DNA from: CAYSND01 sp964642235
Lineage (GTDB): Bacteria > Bacteroidota > Bacteroidia > Bacteroidales > UBA932
Direction: 5' to 3'
Length of the DNA: 11,476 nucleotides
NCBI GenBank assembly: GCA_964642235.1
Contig: CAZXOP010000059.1
Coordinates: 1-11,476 of the forward strand
The number at the start of each line of letters is the position of its first letter. The stretch's first letter is position 1. Made by a program: the position numbers and the translations under genes. A model generated the notes under the pieces. That model saw only the letters and a program-made list of their open reading frames with translations. It was not told the origin of the DNA and did not search any database. Below, piece after piece: positions 6,398 to 11,476 of the stretch.

Positions 6398-9300
6398 TTA
6401 ATTAATAGTATTAACAAATGTCCAATTCTTTAATCTTGCGATAGATTTGTTGCAGGTAGCATCTCCAGTTGCATTATAGGTAGAGATAAGTGCATATCCT
6501 GCTTCTGATTCGGGGATGGATGGAAGATTAGTAAAAGTAGTATTAAGTATTGCATCGGATAATGCAGTGTAGGTTAAATCCACTTTTCTAAGAGAGCTAC
6601 AGTTGGTAATATTCAAAGCAGTTAATGAGTGACTGTTATAAACACTAAGTGTTTTTAGGGATGTGCACTCTGAGAGATCGAGGCTCTGCATCTTCTCAGA
6701 GTAGTATTGATTATCTGATCTTATTATCAGCGTATGAAGTTTAGTATAATTGGAAAGAGAGAGGGAATATGCCTCAGATGAGTAAACATAGTTGCTCGAG
6801 GAGGTTAAAGACTCAAGTGTGGCAGCAGCATTTAAATTAATCAGACCAAGTTTGAAATATTGATTCCTCAAAAGATTTAAGCTCTTGAGAGGAGAATTGG
6901 TGTTTTCGAAAGTGGTAAGACTATTATTTGATACCATGGAGACAGAGCTAAGGGATGGAAGATTCGTGGTTTGAAGCTTCGAAATGGTGGAACTCTCTAT
7001 ATGAATACTTTTAATAGTAGAGTGGTCAGAGATGGTTAAAACATCAGTAGCCGGGGAGAAGTTTTTAACTGCCAGAGAGTCAAGCGAAGTTAGTCCATGG
7101 ACGAGAGAACCTAATGAAGCATAAGGGAAATTACAATCATTAACAGAAAGCTTCTTTAACCCTGTCATTCCTGTCATGTTTAAGGTAGTAGGATTAATTA
7201 TTTTTGAAAGGGTAAGTGAAGGGAGTGACGATACGTCTGAAAGGTCGAGATCCTTAATGTTACTACAAAAAGTAATAGAGAGATTTCTGAGGTTATTAAG
7301 ACCCTGTGCATTTAGGGAGCTAAGTTTAGTACATTGGACTATATTAACATTATTTAAGTTCGTTGATGCTCTAAGATCGAGAGTAGGTATCTCACTACAG
7401 TTGTTAAGTGAGAGATACTTTAAGTTATTCAGTCCACTAAAATCTAAAGCGGCAAGATTATTACAAAATCCTAATTTTAGGGTATCAAGCAGAGGAGAGG
7501 TTGATATGTTAAGGATATTGATAAGTGTGTTGTTGACATTAATCTTTTTTAGGGCAGAGCAGTTAGTTATATTCAAAATTACAAGTTTTGGACTTGATGT
7601 TATTTCTAATTTTTCAAGTGCTGTGCATCCGGTTAGGTAGTGTCTTAAAAGAGACGAGATGTTACCACAATTGTAATCTACAAGTGAAGTGCAATTCCTT
7701 AAGTCTATCTCTTCTAATACACTGTCATCATAAATACTTACATTCTTTAATTTTGGTGCATTTGAAATATCAATTTTTGTAAGAGCTCTGTTACATGAGA
7801 ACACGACTTCTTTAATAGTTGTTAAAAAGCTACTTAGATTAACAGATGTTATGGCACTTGTATTACATAATGTGAATTTTTTAAGGTTATTGCAGTTAGT
7901 TAAATTAAGTGTAGTAAACTTTTCAACATAAGAACCTGTCTGCTTCCATTGTGCCCAGAAATTAAAATCTTCAAGTGCAGTACACCCTGAAAGATTTATG
8001 GAAGTTAGTTCAATGGGTGTCGATGAGGAAGAAGTGAATAGACACCTATATAAAGAGGTGCAATTTTCAAGTGAAATAGTTGTTAACTTAGGGAAATTCG
8101 ACATCGTCAAATCTATCCGTTTTAATTTTGTTTTATTATTAAGATTAAGTGCTGAGAGATTAGGTAGATAATCCAAATAGAGTGATTCTATTGAGCTACA
8201 GTCTGTAAAATTAATATTTGCAAGAGGGAGGGTGGAGTTACACCCTATAAGATGAAGTGTAGAGAGGTTACTACACCCGGTAAGGTTTATAGTTTTAAGA
8301 ATAGATGCTTTATAAATAGAGATCTCTTTAATGTTAGGAGCAGAAGAGAAATCAAAGGAAGTTGCTTGATACCTCTCATCAGAGTAGGGGTAGTTAAAAT
8401 GGACTGAGTTTAATGATTGACAGTTATCGAAAACCACTCTTCTTGCATAAGCTGATGAGAGATAAGTTACCTCTCCTGTTATTATATATTTTCCTGTATC
8501 CGATACCTCTATCTGCTTATAGTACATCTCTTCAACAGGGGAGTTGTATATATTACCCCCGGATGGCTTCTGTATATTAATATTAGATCCTGATAGCATA
8601 AGAGGGATGTTTGATGAGGAACTATAGGAGTAACCTATATGGATAGTAATCGTCTGGGTGGTACCATTGGATTGGTTGATATCGATAAAACTATTAGCCT
8701 CTTCAGACCTAATTTCGATTTTCCCGGTCAAGTTTTTAGAACCGGTATTGTCAGTAAGGGAGGTTATAATTAACTCATCTTTTGAGAGGCCGGTTATTGA
8801 GCCATTTGTTATCAAATCCTTGCTTCTTTGATTCTCGATGGAGAACTTATCTGCGAGTTCAGCCGGGATGATAGCAGTCCAACTACCTGTTGCGCTATAG
8901 ACAGTAACACTTCTTTTGGCCCCTTTAAGCTTTGTGAAGGACAAGTAGCCTGTAGAGGTTTCTATAATCTTAAAATTATCATTAATAGAGCTTAGCTCAA
9001 GGGTAGAGGAGGTAATGGTGACATCAGAAAGAGTAAATCCAATAAGTGCATTCTCCTGTTTTAACTCTATTTTAATGGTGTAGTACTTATTAGAAATTAA
9101 TTCCTTATCCACTATTTTTTTGAATGAGAGGTGAGTTCCATCTTTCTGTTTAATATTCAATTTTACTACAATCCCCTGACCTACAATGGATGGGAATGAG
9201 TAGATATTGTCAGCCGAGAAGACCTTATTAAGTGAGTCAAGTTTTATTTTTATAGCTTTATCCCCTGAGAATTGAGTCTCTAATGAGGGGGTAACTGAAA

Positions 9301-9880
9301 CGGTGCTATAAAGTTTCTCAATAACGACCTCTACTGAGTCGAATTTAGAGGTTTGATTAGTATATAAATCCTCCCCTATCTTAAAAGAAAAATCTACTTT
9401 CAATTTAGAAACTGCCCTGTCAAAGTTTATAGTTTTAATGTCATTACTAGGAGAATAGGAGTTTACTTTACCTATTAAAATATCCTTTTTAGGTCCAAAG
9501 TCCCCTTTTGAAGAGACCTCTATAACAGATGTTGGGAGATTTTGTGAAACAATAATATCACCCTTCGAGTCGGATGAGTTAATAAATGCTATTTTTTGGG
9601 TTTCCGGAGGGATATTGTAGAAAATATTATCACCAACAATTCTACTTGGAGGTAGTTTAGCTATAGAGGTAGGGGTGTCGGAAAATGGGTATGCAAAAAT
9701 AGTGTCTGAAGATGGAACTGCCCCTCTTGTTTCAACTTGGTATGATGGGATATTTGCTATAATACCCAAGTTACCTCCATTTAGATTATTTGTCAGATCA
9801 ACTTCAACTCTCTGACAAGAGAAGAGTGCTGCTGAAGCTAAGATAAGCAAACTATTTATAATCAGTTTTTTCATATCCAT
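6398..9880 (-). CDS. Large lipoprotein: fimbrillin-like, BACON-like and leucine-rich repeats
   Basis: An 1160-residue predicted surface lipoprotein. The leader MDMKKLIINSLLILASAALFSC ends in a lipobox with Cys22. ATG codons at 9880 and 9874 are both possible; the first leaves a six-base gap to the upstream gene. Residues about 30-285 form a fimbrillin-like module (VETRGA, IFAYPF, QKIAFI, DILIGKV, VSKLKVDF, YSFPSI, YYTIKIEL). Residues about 300-405 look BACON-like: RSVTVYSATGSWTAI, then a strand ending FIDINQSNG. Residues about 475-1107 are roughly 25 leucine-rich repeats of about 21-24 residues, often LxxLxLxxCxxL (for example INLTGCSNLSTLHLIGC). The C-terminus (ATCNKSIARLKNWTF) resembles the cap of other Bacteroidales LRR surface proteins. 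No type IX secretion C-terminal domain, transmembrane tail or LPXTG is present, so the lipid is the likely anchor. Binding to a protein or glycan partner is inferred. Confidence 0.85.
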   Translation of the reverse strand: MDMKKLIINSLLILASAALFSCQRVEVDLTNNLNGGNLGIIANIPSYQVETRGAVPSSDTIFAYPFSDTPTSIAKLPPSRIVGDNIFYNIPPETQKIAFINSSDSKGDIIVSQNLPTSVIEVSSKGDFGPKKDILIGKVNSYSPSNDIKTINFDRAVSKLKVDFSFKIGEDLYTNQTSKFDSVEVVIEKLYSTVSVTPSLETQFSGDKAIKIKLDSLNKVFSADNIYSFPSIVGQGIVVKLNIKQKDGTHLSFKKIVDKELISNKYYTIKIELKQENALIGFTLSDVTITSSTLELSSINDNFKIIETSTGYLSFTKLKGAKRSVTVYSATGSWTAIIPAELADKFSIENQRSKDLITNGSITGLSKDELIITSLTDNTGSKNLTGKIEIRSEEANSFIDINQSNGTTQTITIHIGYSYSSSSNIPLMLSGSNINIQKPSGGNIYNSPVEEMYYKQIEVSDTGKYIITGEVTYLSSAYARRVVFDNCQSLNSVHFNYPYSDERYQATSFDFSSAPNIKEISIYKASILKTINLTGCSNLSTLHLIGCNSTLPLANINFTDCSSIESLYLDYLPNLSALNLNNKTKLKRIDLTMSNFPKLTTISLENCTSLYRCLFTSSSSTPIELTSINLSGCTALEDFNFWAQWKQTGSYVEKFTTLNLTNCNNLKKFTLCNTSAITSVNLSSFLTTIKEVVFSCNRALTKIDISNAPKLKNVSIYDDSVLEEIDLRNCTSLVDYNCGNISSLLRHYLTGCTALEKLEITSSPKLVILNITNCSALKKINVNNTLINILNISTSPLLDTLKLGFCNNLAALDFSGLNNLKYLSLNNCSEIPTLDLRASTNLNNVNIVQCTKLSSLNAQGLNNLRNLSITFCSNIKDLDLSDVSSLPSLTLSKIINPTTLNMTGMTGLKKLSVNDCNFPYASLGSLVHGLTSLDSLAVKNFSPATDVLTISDHSTIKSIHIESSTISKLQTTNLPSLSSVSMVSNNSLTTFENTNSPLKSLNLLRNQYFKLGLINLNAAATLESLTSSSNYVYSSEAYSLSLSNYTKLHTLIIRSDNQYYSEKMQSLDLSECTSLKTLSVYNSHSLTALNITNCSSLRKVDLTYTALSDAILNTTFTNLPSIPESEAGYALISTYNATGDATCNKSIARLKNWTFVNTIN
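6560..8458 (-). repeat. Leucine-rich repeat block
   Basis: About 25 consecutive repeats in the 1160-residue lipoprotein (residues about 475-1107). Typical units read LTxIxLxNCTSLxxLxL, with Cys or Asn at the turn position as in cysteine/asparagine-ladder LRRs. Units vary in length and sequence, and no long identical nucleotide repeat was noticed, so recent tandem amplification is unlikely. They are not BspA-type units, which would show an AFxxC core. Confidence 0.8.
9026..9793 (-). repeat. Fimbrillin-like module in the LRR lipoprotein
   Basis: Approximate extent of residues 30-285 of the 1160-residue lipoprotein. It shows VETRGA, IFAYPF, QKIAFI, DILIGKV, VSKLKVDF, YSFPSI and YYTIKIEL in the same order as the copies in the two flanking proteins. 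Confidence 0.65.
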
Positions 9881-9886
9881 AATGTT

Positions 9887-10687
9887 TTAAAATTCTATTT
9901 TATCTTCAATAACGATCATAGACTCAAGAGTAAATGAGGAGTTAAGAGGATTTTTTGAAATGGTAAGATAGATATTATATTTTTTATCTTTTTCGATGGG
10001 AGAGTCCAGCCTCTGCAGAACAACAGTAGAGTTATCTTTTAGTTTTGCAGTTATAGTCATTGAGAGTTTTTTTGAACTAATAGTTGGGAAAACAGAGATC
10101 TCCTCCGCCATAGTTTGGGAGTTTGTCTTGGAGATATTTGCTGATGAAAAAGAGAGGGTCCCTTCCCCACCATAGGTTGATAGAACACCGGAAGAGAAGG
10201 AGAGGTACGAGTAAAAGTTATTCAAGGAGAGAGAGAGCTCTGAAAACATTGTGCTAAGATCTGATACTTCCACACCATCGTTCTTAGATTTAATATAGAT
10301 GCTAATGTTAGCATTATTCCGTTTAAGTGTAACTGTCTCACCGCTATGGTAGTCTATCTCTTTCTCCTTGAAAGTAGTGGAAAGAACATCGGTGTTTAAT
10401 CCTTTATTGGAGATGCATGTTATTCTCATATATTCATTAGGAGAGGTGAGTGTGTTAACAGTAAGGCTATTAGAGCTTTGTCCGACATTAGTAAAAATCA
10501 GGTCTTGTTCTCCTTTATAAAGAGAGTATGAGTATATATTGCCTTGTACGATTGATGGAGCCAATGCATTACCTACCCCCACAATATTATCTCCTCTGAA
10601 GAAATAACCGTAAAGATTTGAGAGAGCAGAGGGTGCTTCCCCGCTCAGGTAATTTGGAACTGTTACATCTAAGTTAAATATATATTT
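9887..10687 (-). repeat. Fimbrillin-like module in the right-edge protein
   Basis: Approximate extent of the C-terminal module (fragment residues 264-529). It carries the landmarks shared with the other three copies: LYGYFF, QDLIFTNV, ANISIYIKS, SVFPTI, KYNIYLTI and a final SFTLESM strand. It is the most diverged at its start, where the Thr-Lys/Arg-Gly motif is lost. Confidence 0.6.
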
Positions 10688-11476
10688 GGGAATATCAGGG
10701 GTTCCGGTAGTCTCAAATCGGATGGCATTCCCGTATGTGGTTCCGTAAATATTAATTGCGTATGAACGAACGAAATATGTATATCCTGATTTTAATCCTG
10801 TAACATCACTATTAAAAGGAGTGGGGGTTGTGGAAGCGTTGCTATATTCTCTCTTTATATCTGCATCACTAAGAGTGACGGATGATGAAGAGCCGAGTAT
10901 AAACCCATATTCTGAGACTTTAGAATGACCGAGTACATTTATAGTATCGGCAACTTTAACAGAATTGTTCCCTATGTTTGAGACTTTTAAGGTACCCATT
11001 ACAGGGAGCCCCTCTGTATATATGTTAACGGTATCAGAGTAAGAGATGTCGTTAGAGTTTTTGGCGTAAGCTACCAAATAATACTTTGTGGACTCTGTAA
11101 GGCTCGTTAGCGATAATGTATAATTTCCTAATGATGTGCCGGGTATAATATGTTTATTAAGGTTCTTTAAATCACGACCAAATAAAAACCCTTTCTCTAT
11201 AAGAGGTGAAAAACCCTGATCTGTTACTGAAGAGTTTGCTGTGAAAGAGGTTTTACCTAAATTGCTACCGGTGGGTTTAGTAACGATAGGGGCGTATGCT
11301 TTCATATTATCAGTATTAATATAGCAGGCAGGAAGCCTCTTTTGGATCTCAGCAAGTTGAGCCTTTGGGATTGGGAGACCACTTAGCCAGAGATATTTGA
11401 GATTAGCAAGATTATATATAGGAGTAATATCGTGAATTGTATTTGTCTCTCCTACTCCTTTCCCTAAGGTGATAGC
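9887..11476 (-). CDS. LRR / Fn3-like / fimbrillin-like surface protein (5' partial)
   Basis: The frame is open to the right edge; the ATG at 11305 is an internal Met, because 57 further in-frame codons precede it and encode LRR sequence. The visible 529 residues contain, in order: the end of an LRR domain (about 1-57; ITPIYNLANLKYLWLSGLPI, then a helix like those closing LRR domains); two Fn3-like repeats (about 60-155 and 158-260), each with an aromatic strand (STKYYLVAYAKN; GYTYFVRSYAIN) and a EKGFLFG / EYGFILG element; and a fimbrillin-like module (about 264-529) with LYGYFF, QDLIFTNV, ANISIYIKS, SVFPTI and KYNIYLTI. It ends after that module with no type IX sorting domain. The signal peptide is outside the window; by analogy with its neighbours it is probably a lipoprotein. 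Its stop is six bases before the next gene, marking it as the upstream member of the operon. Confidence 0.82.
   Translation of the reverse strand, partial: AITLGKGVGETNTIHDITPIYNLANLKYLWLSGLPIPKAQLAEIQKRLPACYINTDNMKAYAPIVTKPTGSNLGKTSFTANSSVTDQGFSPLIEKGFLFGRDLKNLNKHIIPGTSLGNYTLSLTSLTESTKYYLVAYAKNSNDISYSDTVNIYTEGLPVMGTLKVSNIGNNSVKVADTINVLGHSKVSEYGFILGSSSSVTLSDADIKREYSNASTTPTPFNSDVTGLKSGYTYFVRSYAINIYGTTYGNAIRFETTGTPDIPKYIFNLDVTVPNYLSGEAPSALSNLYGYFFRGDNIVGVGNALAPSIVQGNIYSYSLYKGEQDLIFTNVGQSSNSLTVNTLTSPNEYMRITCISNKGLNTDVLSTTFKEKEIDYHSGETVTLKRNNANISIYIKSKNDGVEVSDLSTMFSELSLSLNNFYSYLSFSSGVLSTYGGEGTLSFSSANISKTNSQTMAEEISVFPTISSKKLSMTITAKLKDNSTVVLQRLDSPIEKDKKYNIYLTISKNPLNSSFTLESMIVIEDKIEF

Noticed and set aside
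7176..7782. Two overlapping plus-strand open frames opposite the LRR gene
   Set aside because: They are created by the repetitive Leu/Ser/Asn codons of the LRRs on the other strand; the Leu-rich look is a by-product.
6560..8458. BspA-type (LRR_5) repeats
   Set aside because: The units lack the IGxxAFxxCxxL core of BspA repeats and instead follow an LxLxxCxxL ladder.
6560..8458. CRISPR array or recent DNA tandem repeat
   Set aside because: The periodicity is at protein level only; no identical direct repeats with unique spacers were seen.

Overview
The window looks like a chromosomal segment from a member of the Bacteroidales (phylum Bacteroidota), moderately AT-rich. Four things support this: a promoter of the Bacteroides type (TTTG, 19 bp, TAnnTTTG) ahead of rpsF; mostly absent Shine-Dalgarno sequences; the gene order rpsF-rpsR-rplI with no ssb or priB between them; and several large lipoproteins with fimbrillin-like, BACON-like and leucine-rich-repeat modules. 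No finer taxonomic placement is attempted.

Plus strand, 1-2267. The window opens inside a gene for an M20-family PepD-type dipeptidase whose first ~130 codons lie upstream. A short intergenic region carries a promoter and a strong hairpin. The hairpin may be the S6:S18 autoregulatory element, the pepD terminator, or both. The ribosomal operon rpsF-rpsR-rplI follows. rpsR has an unusually complete Shine-Dalgarno sequence, which is notable because S18 is one of the proteins that hides the anti-Shine-Dalgarno in this phylum. A palindromic terminator at 2286-2320 ends the operon and probably also serves the convergent operon.

Minus strand, 11476-2339. Five genes are packed head to tail with gaps of only 6, 13, 2 and 3 bases, so they probably form one transcription unit, read from the right edge leftwards. 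They are: (1) the 3' part of an LRR / Fn3-like / fimbrillin-like protein that runs off the right edge; (2) an 1160-residue lipoprotein with a fimbrillin-like module, a BACON-like module and roughly 25 leucine-rich repeats; (3) a lipoprotein made of two tandem fimbrillin-like modules; (4) a membrane-anchored serine hydrolase of the class C beta-lactamase/S12 fold; (5) a beta-class DNA methyltransferase with no restriction enzyme beside it.

The most unusual content is the surface-protein cluster. Four diverged copies of one fimbrillin-like module occur in three consecutive proteins, joined to LRRs in opposite orders. The cluster is in turn linked to a hydrolase and a DNA methyltransferase. Cell-surface display and an adhesive or binding role are inferences from domain type and lipoprotein signals; no function is shown by the sequence itself.
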